DNA of 64,000 nucleotides from NCBI GenBank assembly GCA_937995535.1, contig CALKJU010000013.1:26667-90666 (forward strand), given 5' to 3'. The translations under genes and the position numbers were made by a program. Origin of the DNA: an uncultured Alphaproteobacteria bacterium (lineage in GTDB: Bacteria; Pseudomonadota; Alphaproteobacteria; Geminicoccales; Geminicoccaceae). Below are positions 46,165 through 56,033 of the stretch, in pieces. The notes under the pieces are model-generated. The model made no database searches, was not told the origin of the DNA, and worked only from the letters and a program-made list of their open reading frames with translations. How positions within the stretch are numbered: the first letter of the stretch is position 1; every line of letters starts with the position of its first letter.

Positions 46165-48660
46165 ATGGACCGGGCAGCCACGCAGGACGGTGCCGACGAC
46201 GGTCATAGGGTGCGCGACGACGCGTTGGCGGAGAACCCGCGGCGCCAGCGCGCGTTGCGGCTCACGGCGGTGCCGCGCGGCTGGCTCTACCTCCTGCTGC
46301 TGATCGGTCTCGGCGGGCTCGCCTGGGGTGCCTGGCGTGGCGCGGCCGTGGTGCAGGCGGCGGTCACCCAGGCGGCGCGCCACGAGGTGCTGACCGCTTG
46401 GCCGATCTCCCAGGGTGCCCTGGAGGTCGAACGCTTCCGCGCGGTGCTCGGCGCGCATGTCGCCGGCGAGCCTTCGGCGGACTGGCCGGAGGTGCTCGAG
46501 CGCTTCGAGATCCTGTGGAGCCGGATGCCGCTGCTCGCGACCGAGGTGCGCGACGACGTGCCGATCGTCGGCATGACGCCGCGCGGCCTGCGCGAGCTCG
46601 CCATGGCCGCGGTCGCACGGGTCGAGGAACAGCTCGACGGCCGCGCCGGGGCCGTTGGTGACGTCGCGCTGCTGCGCGCCGTCGACGCGGAACTGCGACC
46701 GCTGGCGGAGCGCCTGCGGCACACCGCCGTGGAGCTGCACAACGCCGGCCGCGAGCTGCGCGCGTCGACCCTGCACAGCGTCGTGGCGCTCGGCCGGCGG
46801 CAGAGCCTCGTCACAGCGGGCTTCTTCGCCGTGGTCGGAATTCTCCTGCTCATCGCCTTCGCCGAAACCTACGCCGCCCGGCGGGCCAACCAGCGGGCCC
46901 AGGCGGTGGCGCTCGCCGCGCGCCGGGCGGAACAGCGCTTCCGTCACTTCGCGGACAGCGCTTCCGACTGGCTGTGGGAGTGCGATGCCGAGCTGCGCCT
47001 GACCTTCCTCTCGGATCGCTGGCGGGCGATTTTCGGCTTCGCCGACTCGGCGGCCTGCGGCCGCCGCTGGTCGGATCTCGCCGCCGACGATCTCGAGAGC
47101 GCCGCATGGCGCCGCCACCTCGCCGATCTCGCAGCGCGCCGACCGTTCCGCAACTTCGTCTTCGTGCACCGGACCGCGGGCGGGGGCAGCCGCACTGTGC
47201 AGCTCTCGGCCAGCCCGGTGGTCGACGTCGCCGGCCGGTTCCTCGGCTACCGCGGCGTCGGCGCCGACATCACCGACCGTCTGGCGCAGGAGCGGCGCAT
47301 CGAGTTCCTCGCCCGGCACGACGCGATGACCGGCCTGCTCAACCGCTCCATGCTGCACGAGGAACTCGCCGAGGGCTTGCGCGCCGCGGAGCGCGACGCC
47401 TCGGAGCTCGCCCTGTTGCTGATCGATCTCGACGGCTTCAAGGACGTCAACGACACGCTCGGGCACGACAGCGGTGACGCCCTGATCACCGCGGTCGCCG
47501 GACGGATCCGCGCTGGGACCCGCGCCCAGGACCGCGTCGCTCGGGTCGGAGGCGACGAGTTCGCGGTGCTGATCGGGCCGCGGTCCGTGGTTCGCGCCGA
47601 CGCCGAAGCCGCTGCCCAGCGCCTGATCGCGGACCTCGAGCGACCGTTCTCCATCGACGGTCACGAGGTCAAGGTCGGGGCCAGCGTCGGGATCGCCCTG
47701 TTCCCGGCGCATGCGGCGACGACGGAGGACCTGCTCAAGGCTGCCGACCTCGCGCTGTACCGCGCGAAGGCGTCGGGCCGGCGGACCTTCTGCCTGTTCA
47801 GTGCCGCGCTGCGCGAGGCACTGGCCCGGCGCCGCGCGCTCGAGCGCGACCTCGCCGAGGCGCTCTCCGCCAGCCGCCTCGAGCTCCATTTCCAACCGAT
47901 CGTGCGCGCTCGCGACCGTGGCGTCGTCGCAGTCGAGGCACTCGCCCGCTGGCATCATCCCGAGCACGGCGAGGTCGGGCCGGACACCTTCATCCCGATC
48001 GCCGAGGAGACCGGGCTGATCCGCGAACTGGACCGCTACGTGCTCGAGCGCGCCTGCAGCGAGGCGGTCGGCTGGCGCGGCCCCTTTGCCGAGGCATCGG
48101 TTGCCGTCAACCTCTCGCCGGCGCGGATCGGCACGGAGCTGCTCGCTTCCGTCGACGCCGTGCTGGCATCGACCGGGCTGAGCGCGGACCGGTTGATGCT
48201 GGAAATCACCGAGACCATTTTGATGCGCGACCATCCGGCCACCCGCGAAACGCTGGCCGGGCTGCGCGCGCGGGGCATCCGTCTCGCCATCGACGATTTC
48301 GGGTCGGGCTACTCCAGCCTCTCATATTTGCGCATGTTCGAGATCGACACGCTCAAGCTCGACCGGGCGTTCCTGCAGGCGCTCGACGAGGAGCCGCGGC
48401 ACCGCGAGCTGCTCCGCGTGATCGTCATGCTCGGCCACTCGCTCGGGCTGGAGGTGGTCGCGGAAGGGGTCGAGACCGAGGCGCAGCTCGCCACGCTGCG
48501 CGAGGTCGGCTGTGATCTGGTCCAGGGCTATCTCCTCGGCCCGCCGCAGCCGGCGGCGGAGTTCCGCAATGCGCTCAAGGACCCTGCCGCGCCGCGCGCG
48601 GCGACCCCTGTCGCGAACAGCCCACGCCCCTTCCGCGAGCCTGTCATCGCTCGGCTCTAG
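46165..48660 (+). CDS. Membrane PAS-GGDEF-EAL c-di-GMP signalling protein
   Basis: This 831-residue protein has two transmembrane helices (about 39-58 and 214-231) enclosing a 155-residue helical periplasmic domain. Then come a linker coiled coil, a PAS domain (about 255-375), a GGDEF domain with an intact [12 protein letters not shown] (about 468-479), and an EAL domain. The EAL domain keeps its catalytic acids: [10 protein letters not shown] near residue 592, the [15 protein letters not shown] loop near residue 713, and EGVETEAQL near residue 770. It may make or break cyclic di-GMP, or do both under different conditions. The periplasmic domain has no recognised fold; it presumably senses a signal outside the cytoplasm. 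Confidence 0.93.
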   Translation: MDRAATQDGADDGHRVRDDALAENPRRQRALRLTAVPRGWLYLLLLIGLGGLAWGAWRGAAVVQAAVTQAARHEVLTAWPISQGALEVERFRAVLGAHVAGEPSADWPEVLERFEILWSRMPLLATEVRDDVPIVGMTPRGLRELAMAAVARVEEQLDGRAGAVGDVALLRAVDAELRPLAERLRHTAVELHNAGRELRASTLHSVVALGRRQSLVTAGFFAVVGILLLIAFAETYAARRANQRAQAVALAARRAEQRFRHFADSASDWLWECDAELRLTFLSDRWRAIFGFADSAACGRRWSDLAADDLESAAWRRHLADLAARRPFRNFVFVHRTAGGGSRTVQLSASPVVDVAGRFLGYRGVGADITDRLAQERRIEFLARHDAMTGLLNRSMLHEELAEGLRAAERDASELALLLIDLDGFKDVNDTLGHDSGDALITAVAGRIRAGTRAQDRVARVGGDEFAVLIGPRSVVRADAEAAAQRLIADLERPFSIDGHEVKVGASVGIALFPAHAATTEDLLKAADLALYRAKASGRRTFCLFSAALREALARRRALERDLAEALSASRLELHFQPIVRARDRGVVAVEALARWHHPEHGEVGPDTFIPIAEETGLIRELDRYVLERACSEAVGWRGPFAEASVAVNLSPARIGTELLASVDAVLASTGLSADRLMLEITETILMRDHPATRETLAGLRARGIRLAIDDFGSGYSSLSYLRMFEIDTLKLDRAFLQALDEEPRHRELLRVIVMLGHSLGLEVVAEGVETEAQLATLREVGCDLVQGYLLGPPQPAAEFRNALKDPAAPRAATPVANSPRPFREPVIARL

Positions 48661-48694
48661 CCATTCTAGAGTGGCTTCGGACGAGGAGGGGGTG

Positions 48695-50296
48695 ATGACG
48701 TCGACTCGTTGGCGTTACGCGCGGCGGACCCTGCTGCGCGATGGTGGGCTGGCAGCGTTCGGCCTGGGACTGGTCGCGCCCGCCGGTCGAGCCTTGGCGC
48801 AGGCGGCGCCGGCCATCGTCGTGGCCGATTCGATGCGGGTCGCGATGCCCTATGGCGTCCAGGTCGGGGACGTCGTCGGCGACCGGGCGATTCTCTGGAG
48901 CCGCGCCGACCGGCCGGCGCAGATGCTGGTCGAGATCGCCACCACGGAGAGCTTCGCCGACGCCCGCGAGCTGCGCGGGCCCGCGGCACTCGAGGACAGC
49001 GACCTCACCGCCAAGCTGGATGTCGGCGGCCTGCCACCGGGGCAGCGCGTGTTCTACCGCGTGCGCTTCCGCGATCTGGCGGACTTCACCACCGACAGCG
49101 AGCCGGTCGTCGGCAGCTTCGTCGTGCCACCGGCGTGGCGCGCGCCGGTGCGCTTCCTCTGGTCCGGCGACACCGCCGGCCAGGGCTGGGGCATCAACCC
49201 CGACTTCGGCGGCATGCGGATCTACGAGGTGATGCGTCAGCGTCGGCCCGACTTCTTCATCCATTCCGGCGATACGATCTACGCCGATGGGCCGATCCCG
49301 GCCGAGAAGGAGATTCCCGGCGGCGGCATCTGGAAGAACCTCACCACCGAGGCGAAGAGCAAGGTCGCCGAGACGCTCGACGAGTTCCGCGCCAACTACG
49401 CCTACAACCTGATGGACGACAACGTCCGGCGCTTCAACGCCGAGGTCGCAATGTTCGCCCAGTGGGACGACCACGAGGTGACGAACAACTGGTACTGGCA
49501 GAAGCGGATGGACGCCGACGAGCGCTACAAGGAGAAGAGCGTCGCCGTGATGGCCGCGCGCGGCTCCCGTGCCTTCATGGACTACATGCCGGTCCGTCAG
49601 CACCCGCTCGAGCGCGACCGGATCTACGACAGCTTCCGCTGGGGACCGTCCCTCGAGGTGTTCCGGATCGATCTGCGCAGCTATCGCGGGCCGAACACCG
49701 ACGGCCTCGAGACGGAGCTCGGGCCGTCGGCGCGGATCCTCGGCGCTGAGCAGGCCCGCTGGCTGAAGCGAGCGCTGCTTGCCTCCGACGCGACCTGGAA
49801 AGTGATCGCGTGCGACATGCCGATCGGTCTGATCGTCTGGGACGACTTCCGCAATCGCCGCGGCTCCGAGGCGATCGCCCAGGGCGACATGGGCGAGCCC
49901 AAGGGCCGGGAACTCGAGTTCGCCGACCTGCTCACCTTCATCGCCCGCAACGACGTCCGCAACGTCGTCTGGCTCACCGCCGACGTCCACTACACTGCGG
50001 CGCATTACTACGATCCGGCGGCGGCTCGCTATCGGGACTTCAAGCCGTTCTGGGAGTTCGTCTCCGGGCCGCTCAACGCGGGCAGCTTCGGACCCAATGA
50101 GCTCGATGCCACCTTCGGTCCGCAGGTGCGCTTCGTGAAGGCGCCACCGGAGGGTCAAGCCAATCTGCCGCCGTCCGCGGGGCTGCAGTTCTTCGGCCAG
50201 GTGGACATTGACGGGACGACCGAGCAGATGACGGTGTCCCTGTGTGACCTCGCCGGTGAGGTGCTGTTCAAGCAGGAGCTGACGCCAGAGACGTAG
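48695..50296 (+). CDS. phoD: PhoD-family alkaline phosphatase/phosphodiesterase
   Basis: This 533-residue exported phosphatase starts at ATG 48695 behind GAGGAGGGGG. The leader has the Tat motif ARRTLLRD near residue 9, a hydrophobic core and an ALAQA cleavage site, so it is exported folded. An N-terminal beta domain (about 50-145) is followed by the phosphatase core with LWSGDTAGQGWG near residue 154, FIHSGDTIYADGP near residue 188, AQWDDHEVTNNW near residue 255 and WLTADVHYTAAHYYD near residue 428. PhoD releases phosphate from mono- and diesters, with calcium and iron in known members. No Pho box is obvious just upstream. Confidence 0.94.
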   Translation: MTSTRWRYARRTLLRDGGLAAFGLGLVAPAGRALAQAAPAIVVADSMRVAMPYGVQVGDVVGDRAILWSRADRPAQMLVEIATTESFADARELRGPAALEDSDLTAKLDVGGLPPGQRVFYRVRFRDLADFTTDSEPVVGSFVVPPAWRAPVRFLWSGDTAGQGWGINPDFGGMRIYEVMRQRRPDFFIHSGDTIYADGPIPAEKEIPGGGIWKNLTTEAKSKVAETLDEFRANYAYNLMDDNVRRFNAEVAMFAQWDDHEVTNNWYWQKRMDADERYKEKSVAVMAARGSRAFMDYMPVRQHPLERDRIYDSFRWGPSLEVFRIDLRSYRGPNTDGLETELGPSARILGAEQARWLKRALLASDATWKVIACDMPIGLIVWDDFRNRRGSEAIAQGDMGEPKGRELEFADLLTFIARNDVRNVVWLTADVHYTAAHYYDPAAARYRDFKPFWEFVSGPLNAGSFGPNELDATFGPQVRFVKAPPEGQANLPPSAGLQFFGQVDIDGTTEQMTVSLCDLAGEVLFKQELTPET

Positions 50297-50304
50297 GCTC
50301 CTGC

Positions 50305-51690
50305 TCAGGGTGGCGCGGGCGGCAGGCTCAAGGTCGCGGCGAGCCCGCCGCCCGCGCGATTGGCCAGGGTGACGTCGCCGCCATGCGCCCGGGCGATCGT
50401 CCGGGCAATGGCGAGGCCGAGCCCGATCCCGCCGGTCTCCGGGCTGCGCGAGCCCTCGAGCCGGACGAACGGCGCGAAGGCGGCCTCGATCTTGTCGGTC
50501 GGTATTCCCGGGCCGTCATCGTCGATGACGACGGCGACGCCCCGGGCATTGGCGGTCAGCCGGATTCGTGCCCGCTCGCCATAGCGCACCGCGTTCTCGA
50601 CGAGGTTGCGAATGGCCCGGGTCAGCGCGGTTGCGCGGCAGGGGTAGGGGAGCCGCGACGCCGGCTCGAGGCGCACCTCCGCGCCGAGGTCGGCGAGCTC
50701 GCCCACGACGCTCTCCAGCAGGCCAGCGAGATCGACCGTCCGCGTCGTCTCGCGCGATGCCTGCTCGCCGGCGAAGGCGAGGGTCGCCTCGACCATCCGC
50801 TGCATCTCGTCCAGCGTCGCCAGGAGCCGCGCGCGGGTCTCCTCCTCCTCGACGAACTCGGCGCGCAGCCGCAAGGTCGTGATCGGGGTGCGCAGATCGT
50901 GACTGATCGCCGCGAGCAGCCGGGTGCGATCGTCGATGAACCGGTGCAGCCGCTCCTGCATCGCGTTGAACGCCGCGGTCGTGCGGCGGATCTCCTCGGG
51001 CCCGCTGTCGGGCAAGGGGGCGACGGTTTCCCCGCGTCCCAGCCGCTCGGCGGCGACCGCCAGCGCGCGCAGCGGCGCGATCAGCCGCCGCACGACGAGC
51101 ATCGCACCGCCGCCGACCAGCGCCGCCATCAGGAGGACCGTGAGCAGGGCGGAGCGGGCCGGCCCGGCCGCCGGCGAAGGGGCCACACCGCGTGCGTTGA
51201 GCCAGCGGCCGTCCGCGAGCTTGACCGTGACGACCAGCCCCGCGGTCCGCTTGTGCGGCGGCCGGCCGTCGCCGCGCGCCTCGTCGTCGCGTGGCCGCCA
51301 CGGACGCCAGACCCCGGGCGGCGGCTCGGCCCGGCGCACCAGGACATCGCCGGCAAGACCTTCGAGCCGCTGCAGGAGGTAGCGTTCCACCCGGCTGCGG
51401 CGACCATCGAGCTCGACCGGATCGATGGCGGGGCGGGCATCGACGCTGAGGCGCAGCTGGCTCGTCCCGGCGCTGCGCAGCAGGCGCGCCTCCTGCGCCT
51501 TGGGAAGCACCGCGAGGAGCTCGACCGCCGAGACGACCCGGCCCAGCATCTGTTCGTGCTGCTGCACCTCCAGCGCGCCCTGGCGCTCGTCGCTGAAGAT
51601 CGCGAAGGCCGCCCCCAGCGCGAGCAGCAGCGCCACCAGCACGACCGCCACGAGCTGCCCGGCGACGCCCCGCGGCCAGAGCCGGATCAT
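50305..51690 (-). CDS. Sensor histidine kinase
   Basis: This 461-residue kinase starts at ATG 51690, overlapping the regulator stop (ATGA). Two membrane helices (about 11-31 and 176-196) enclose a periplasmic loop of about 145 residues. A HAMP domain, the dimerisation helix LLAAISHDLRTPITTLRLR with the phosphorylated histidine near residue 256, and an ATPase domain follow. The ATPase domain carries AIRNLVENAVRYG, DDDGPGIP and GGIGLGLAI. The kinase resembles EnvZ/CpxA-type sensors. Its neighbour across the divergent promoter is a periplasmic EF-hand protein, so a cation or an envelope signal is a reasonable guess. Confidence 0.94.
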   Translation of the reverse strand: MIRLWPRGVAGQLVAVVLVALLLALGAAFAIFSDERQGALEVQQHEQMLGRVVSAVELLAVLPKAQEARLLRSAGTSQLRLSVDARPAIDPVELDGRRSRVERYLLQRLEGLAGDVLVRRAEPPPGVWRPWRPRDDEARGDGRPPHKRTAGLVVTVKLADGRWLNARGVAPSPAAGPARSALLTVLLMAALVGGGAMLVVRRLIAPLRALAVAAERLGRGETVAPLPDSGPEEIRRTTAAFNAMQERLHRFIDDRTRLLAAISHDLRTPITTLRLRAEFVEEEETRARLLATLDEMQRMVEATLAFAGEQASRETTRTVDLAGLLESVVGELADLGAEVRLEPASRLPYPCRATALTRAIRNLVENAVRYGERARIRLTANARGVAVVIDDDGPGIPTDKIEAAFAPFVRLEGSRSPETGGIGLGLAIARTIARAHGGDVTLANRAGGGLAATLSLPPAPP

Positions 51691-52409
51691 CCGCGGAATG
51701 GCTCCACGGCAAGGCTGTAGCCACCGCCCCAGTGGGTCTTGATCAGCTCGGGCCGCTTCGGATCGCGCTCGATCTTGCGCCGCAAGCGGCTCACCTGGTT
51801 GTCGACGCTGCGGTCGAACGGCACTGCCTCCCGGCCGCGTGTCAGGTCGAGGAGCTGATCTCGCGACAGCACCATCTGCGGATGGGCGAGAAAGGCGCTG
51901 AGCAGCAGGAACTCGCCGGTGCTGAGCGGCACCGCGACGCCGTCCTCGCCGACCAGCTCGCGGCGGCCGACCTCGAGCAGCCAGCGGTCGAAGCGGATCC
52001 GCTGTGCGGGCAGGCTGCCACGCTGCGGCGGCAACGCCCAGGCCCGCCGCAGGACCGCCTTGATCCGCGCCAGCAGCTCGCGCGGGCTGAACGGCTTGGT
52101 GACATAGTCGTCCGCACCCATCTCCAGGCCGACGATCCGGTCGGTCTCCTCGGCCACGGCGGTGAGCAGGATGACCGGCACGGCACCGCTCTCGCGCAGG
52201 CTGCGGCACAGCGCCAGCCCGTCCTCGCCGGGCATCATGATGTCGAGGATGACGAGGTCGACGGCGCCGGCCTGCAGGATCCGCCGCGCCGTCGACGCGC
52301 TGTCGGCGGTGCTCGTGCGATAGCCATGCTTGGCCAAGTAGCGCCCGAGCAGGTCGCGGATCTCGCGGTGGTCGTCGACGATGAGCAGATGCGGGATGGA
52401 TCTGTCCAT
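51687..52409 (-). CDS. OmpR/PhoB-family response regulator
   Basis: This 240-residue regulator has a receiver domain (1-120) with VDDH near residue 11, the phosphorylated Asp56 in VILDIMMPGEDG and the conserved lysine in VTKPFSPRELL near residue 105. The winged-helix DNA-binding domain (about 140-236) has the LSTGEFLLLSAFLAHP helix and ends in RSVDNQVSRLRRKIE and THWGGGYSL. It is coupled to the histidine kinase by an ATGA overlap. A 47-base dyad 54 bases upstream of its ATG holds TGTAA-N5-TGTC half-sites, which suits an OmpR-type dimer, so it may regulate itself and the EF-hand gene. Confidence 0.95.
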   Translation of the reverse strand: MDRSIPHLLIVDDHREIRDLLGRYLAKHGYRTSTADSASTARRILQAGAVDLVILDIMMPGEDGLALCRSLRESGAVPVILLTAVAEETDRIVGLEMGADDYVTKPFSPRELLARIKAVLRRAWALPPQRGSLPAQRIRFDRWLLEVGRRELVGEDGVAVPLSTGEFLLLSAFLAHPQMVLSRDQLLDLTRGREAVPFDRSVDNQVSRLRRKIERDPKRPELIKTHWGGGYSLAVEPFRG

Positions 52410-52462
52410 GGTTCGGCCTGGGCCGGGCTATGCCAGCATGAGGGCGGCTTGCGGCGCAGCAC

Positions 52463-52509
52463 GTGTAAGCCCCTGTCAGGAGGCGCGACGCCGCGACAGC
52501 TTGTTACAC
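52463..52509. promoter_or_regulatory. 47-base extended dyad, probable response-regulator operator
   Basis: Between the divergent regulator and EF-hand genes the sequence reads GTGTAA-N4-CTGTC, agga, GGCG-cga-CGCC, gc, GACAG-N4-TTACAC. Each outer arm is TGTAA-N5-TGTC, a pair of similar half-sites ten bases apart, repeated inverted on the other strand. The arms lie 54 bases from the regulator start and 78 bases from the EF-hand start. The layout fits cooperative OmpR-family binding. A transcript hairpin cannot be excluded. Confidence 0.55.
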
Positions 52510-52587
52510 TTTTCCCGATCGGCGCGGACAGACCGGCGACAGGTCGCGGTCCATATCGACTTCAGGCCCACGGCATGAGGAGCGACC

Positions 52588-53085
52588 ATGCATCCGAGAA
52601 CGACCCCCTGGCTCGCCACCGGCCTCGCGGCCGCGGTGGTGCTGACGGCGAGCGCCGCGCTCGCCGACCCGCGCTGGGGCCGCGGCGACGGCCACGAGCT
52701 GCGGGCCATCGAGCTGTTCGAGACCTTCGACGGCGATGGCGACGGACGTCTCACCCAGGCCGAGATCGACGCCGCGCGCGACGCCCAGTTCGAGCGGTTC
52801 GACGCGGACGGCGACGGGCGGCTGTCGCTCGAGGAGTATCAGAATCTCTGGATGGACGCGATGCGCCGCGCGATGGTCCGCCAGTTCCAGCGCCACGACA
52901 GCGATGGCGACGCGGCGCTGACCAAGGAGGAGTTCCGCGAGCGCTATGCGCGGATGATCGTCCGCTTCGATCGTGACGGTGACGGTGTCATCACGCTCGA
53001 GGAGCTGCGCGCCCGGCCGGGCGACGGGCGGCGCGGTCCCGGTCGCGGCGGCCCGCCTTGGGGTGGCGACGACCGCGGCGGCTGA
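52588..53085 (+). CDS. Exported EF-hand calcium-binding protein
   Basis: This 165-residue protein starts at ATG 52588, after GAGGAGC. Residues 1-26 form a signal peptide (helix VVLTASAALA ending ALAD). Four EF-hand loops follow: DGDGDGRLTQAE near residue 48, DADGDGRLSLEE near residue 72, DSDGDAALTKEE near residue 103 and DRDGDGVITLEE near residue 129. The end is a Gly/Arg/Pro-rich tail. The four intact loops should bind calcium in the periplasm. It is divergent from the two-component genes and probably under their control through the dyad at 52463-52509. Confidence 0.93.
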   Translation: MHPRTTPWLATGLAAAVVLTASAALADPRWGRGDGHELRAIELFETFDGDGDGRLTQAEIDAARDAQFERFDADGDGRLSLEEYQNLWMDAMRRAMVRQFQRHDSDGDAALTKEEFRERYARMIVRFDRDGDGVITLEELRARPGDGRRGPGRGGPPWGGDDRGG

Positions 53086-53108
53086 GGCGCCGCCCGGGCC
53101 CGTCGGGC

Positions 53109-54650
53109 TCAGTGCCGGAAGTGGCGGGTGCCAGTGAAGACCATGGCCACTCGGGCGGCGTCCGCGGCCGCAATCACCTCGCTGTCGCGGACGCTGCCGC
53201 CCGGCTGGATCACGGCGGTGGCCCCCGCCGCGATCGCCGCCGCGAGCCCGTCGGCGAATGGGAAGAACGCGTCGGAAGCGGCCACCCGCGGCCCCTGATG
53301 GCCGGCCCGCTCGGCCTTGTGCGCCGCGATCCAGACGGCATCGACCCGGCTCGTCTGGCCGCCGCCGATGCCGACCGTGGCGCCGTCGGCGGCGAGCACG
53401 ATCGCGTTCGAGCGCACATGCTTGACCACGGTCCAGGCGAAGCGCAGGTCGCGCGCTTCGGCCGGCGACGGCACTCGCTGCGTCACGACGCGCCACGGCT
53501 CGTCCGCGGCGACGAGGCAATCGCGGTCCTGCACGAGTAGCCCACCGGCAAGGCTGCGCAGGACGCGGCCGGATGCGCGCGGGTCCGGGAGCCCGTCGGT
53601 CAGCAGCACGCGCAGCGCCGCTTTGCCGGCGAGGCGCTCAAGCGCTCCGGGCTCGGCCCCGGGCGCGATCACGACCTCGGTGAAGATCTCGGCGATACCG
53701 GCCGCGGTGGCGGGATCCAGCGACCGGTTGCAGGCGACGATCCCGCCGAAGGCGCTCTGCGGATCGCCGGCCAGCGCCTTGCGCCAAGCCTCGGCCAGCG
53801 TCGTGCCGACGGCCACACCACAGGGCCCGGCGTGCTTGACGATCACCACCGCAGGCTCGTCGAGTTCGGCAACGAGCTCGAATGCCGCATCGGTGTCGTT
53901 GAGGTTGTTCCAGGACAGCGCCTTGCCCTGGAGCTGGCGCGCTGTCGTGACGCCGGCCCGCACTGGTGCGGTTGCATAAAGGGCCGCCTGCTGATGCGGG
54001 TTCTCGCCGTAGCGCATGGTCTGCCGCAGGCTCGCGGCGAGAACGAGGCGCTCGGGCCAATCCTCGCCGGCGAGCCAGGAGGCGATGGCCGCGTCGTAGG
54101 CCGCGGTGTGCGCGAACGCCTTGGCGGCGAGCCGCCTGCGCAGCTCGAGCCATGTCCCGCCGTCCGCCGCGAGGGCCGCGAGCAGACCCGGGTAGTCGGC
54201 GGGATCGACGAGCACGGCGACCCCATCATGGTTCTTGGCCGCAGCGCGCAGCATCGCCGGGCCGCCGACGTCGATCTGCTCGATGCAGGCCGCCGGGTCG
54301 GCGCCGGCGGCGACCGTCCGCTCGAACGGGTAGAGATTGACGACGAGCAGGTCGATCGGTGCCAGGCCGTGCGCGGTCAAGGTGGCGACATGCTGCGGAT
54401 CGTCGCGCCGCGCGAGCAGCCCGGCATGTACCGCCGGATGGAGGGTCTTCACACGGCCATCGAGGATCTCGGGAAACCCGGTCAGCTCCGCGATTTCGCG
54501 CACCGGCAGGCCGGCCTCCCGCAGGGCGCGGGCGGTGCCTCCCGTGGACAACAGCTCGACGCCCCGCGCAACGAGCTCTCGCGCCAGCTCGACGATGCCG
54601 CTCTTGTCATGCGCCGAGAAGAGCGCGCGACGGATCGGGCGCAGTGTCAC
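53109..54650 (-). CDS. purH: Bifunctional purine biosynthesis protein PurH (AICAR transformylase/IMP cyclohydrolase)
   Basis: This 513-residue enzyme catalyses the last two steps of IMP synthesis. It starts at GTG 54650, three bases after the rsmB stop. The N-terminal cyclohydrolase domain has [19 protein letters not shown], the [13 protein letters not shown] loop and [20 protein letters not shown]. The transformylase domain includes the [13 protein letters not shown] segment near residue 215, the ATP/folate-side [13 protein letters not shown] strand, and ends with FFPFADGL and TGTRHFRH. It is the last gene of the lysS-rsmB-purH run. Confidence 0.97.
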   Translation of the reverse strand: MTLRPIRRALFSAHDKSGIVELARELVARGVELLSTGGTARALREAGLPVREIAELTGFPEILDGRVKTLHPAVHAGLLARRDDPQHVATLTAHGLAPIDLLVVNLYPFERTVAAGADPAACIEQIDVGGPAMLRAAAKNHDGVAVLVDPADYPGLLAALAADGGTWLELRRRLAAKAFAHTAAYDAAIASWLAGEDWPERLVLAASLRQTMRYGENPHQQAALYATAPVRAGVTTARQLQGKALSWNNLNDTDAAFELVAELDEPAVVIVKHAGPCGVAVGTTLAEAWRKALAGDPQSAFGGIVACNRSLDPATAAGIAEIFTEVVIAPGAEPGALERLAGKAALRVLLTDGLPDPRASGRVLRSLAGGLLVQDRDCLVAADEPWRVVTQRVPSPAEARDLRFAWTVVKHVRSNAIVLAADGATVGIGGGQTSRVDAVWIAAHKAERAGHQGPRVAASDAFFPFADGLAAAIAAGATAVIQPGGSVRDSEVIAAADAARVAMVFTGTRHFRH

Positions 54651-54653
54651 CGC

Positions 54654-56033
54654 TCATGCCTCCCGGCGCAGCCGCGCGATGAAGAACCCGTCGAGCCCAC
54701 CGCTGGCGGCGAGCGCGGACGGGAAGGTGCGCACCTGACCTTCGGCGTCGACCGCGGCCTCGAGCCCCTTCAGCTCCGGGCGGCGGATCGGCACGCGGGC
54801 GAGCCGACCTTCCGCCATCGCGCTCTCGACGACTCGCTCGCCCTCCTCGGGTTGCAGCGAGCAGACGGCGTAGACAAGCACGCCCCCAGGACGGAGCAAC
54901 GTGGCCGCGCGTGCGATCAGGCGCTTCTGCACCTCGGCGAGACGGCGCACGTCGTCGGGGCTCTTGCTCCACGGCACGTCGGGGTGACGGCGGATCGTGC
55001 CCGTGGCGGTGCAGGGTGCGTCGAGCAGGACCAGGTCGAACGGCTCGCCGGGCTGCCAGTCGAGCACGTCGGCGGTGACGATCTCAGGCGCGAAGCCGAG
55101 CCGGGCGAGGTTGCCGGCGAGAATCGCCGCGCGCTTGGGCGAGCGCTCGACGGCCGTGACGAGGGCGCCGGCGGCGCACAGCTGGGCGGTCTTGCCGCCC
55201 GGCGCGGCGCACAGGTCGGCGACACGCCGGCCGGTGACATCACCCATCAGCACCACGGGCAGGGCGGCGGCGACGTCCTGCACCCACCAGGCACCCTCCT
55301 CGAAGCCGGGCAGGCTCTCGATCAGCCCGCCGGCGCGGCGGCGAAGCGTCCCGAGGGGTAAAGCTTCCGCACCGAGCTCGCGCGCCCAGTGCTCGGCGTC
55401 GCGCAGCGGGTGGATGTCGAGCGGGGGCTCATGCAGATGCGCCGTCGCGATCGCCCGTGTCGTCTCCTCGCCGTAGGCCTCGATCCAGGCGTCCCAGAGC
55501 CAGCGCGGCGTGTTGAGGCGCGCCTCGTCCTGGCCACCGAGAGCGGCCGCGCCCTCCAGGGCAAGCTTGCGCAACACCGCGTTCAGCAGGGGTGCCTGGC
55601 GGGCGAAGCGCTGCGCCGCGAGCCGCACCGTCTCGCCGACCGCGGCATGCGCCGGAGTGCCGAGGAACAGCAGCTGCGCAGCACCTAGCCGCAGCAGGTT
55701 CTCGACCGAGAGCTCCTTCGGCCGATAGCGCAGCAGTGGGGCGAGCAGGCGGTCGATCTGGCCCAGCCGACGCAGCGTCGTGGCGATCAGCAGCCGGGCG
55801 AAGGCGCGATCGCGTTGCGCCAGACATTCGAGGCCGGGATGAGCCTCGAACGCCTCGTCGAACGGGCGGTGCTGCGGCCCCAGGGTCAGGTCGAGCACAT
55901 CCAACGCGACACGGCGCGCGCTGGCCGCCTGTGGGCGTCGCGCGGGCAGCGTGGCCGCGACGGCCGCGTCGCGGCGCCGCGCAAGGCCATCCCGCTCGGG
56001 TCGCGCGCTATGGCGACGCTCGGTGATGGTCAC
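54654..56033 (-). CDS. rsmB: RsmB-family rRNA (cytosine-C5)-methyltransferase
   Basis: This 459-residue protein starts at GTG 56033, overlapping the lysS stop (GTGA). The N-terminal NusB-like RNA-binding domain covers about residues 40-175. The methyltransferase domain has the SAM motif DLCAAPGGKTAQL near residue 270 and the two cysteines of the NOP2/Sun family: DAPCTATGTIRRHPD near residue 340 and YAVCSLQPEEGE near residue 390. It methylates a cytosine of 16S rRNA, as RsmB does at C967 in E. coli. rsmB followed by purH is a common alphaproteobacterial order. Confidence 0.94.
   Translation of the reverse strand: MTITERRHSARPERDGLARRRDAAVAATLPARRPQAASARRVALDVLDLTLGPQHRPFDEAFEAHPGLECLAQRDRAFARLLIATTLRRLGQIDRLLAPLLRYRPKELSVENLLRLGAAQLLFLGTPAHAAVGETVRLAAQRFARQAPLLNAVLRKLALEGAAALGGQDEARLNTPRWLWDAWIEAYGEETTRAIATAHLHEPPLDIHPLRDAEHWARELGAEALPLGTLRRRAGGLIESLPGFEEGAWWVQDVAAALPVVLMGDVTGRRVADLCAAPGGKTAQLCAAGALVTAVERSPKRAAILAGNLARLGFAPEIVTADVLDWQPGEPFDLVLLDAPCTATGTIRRHPDVPWSKSPDDVRRLAEVQKRLIARAATLLRPGGVLVYAVCSLQPEEGERVVESAMAEGRLARVPIRRPELKGLEAAVDAEGQVRTFPSALAASGGLDGFFIARLRREA

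Noticed and set aside
46117..48234. 705-codon minus-strand frame opposite the PAS-GGDEF-EAL gene
   Set aside because: It is the mirror of a highly conserved signalling gene and has low-complexity sequence without domains.
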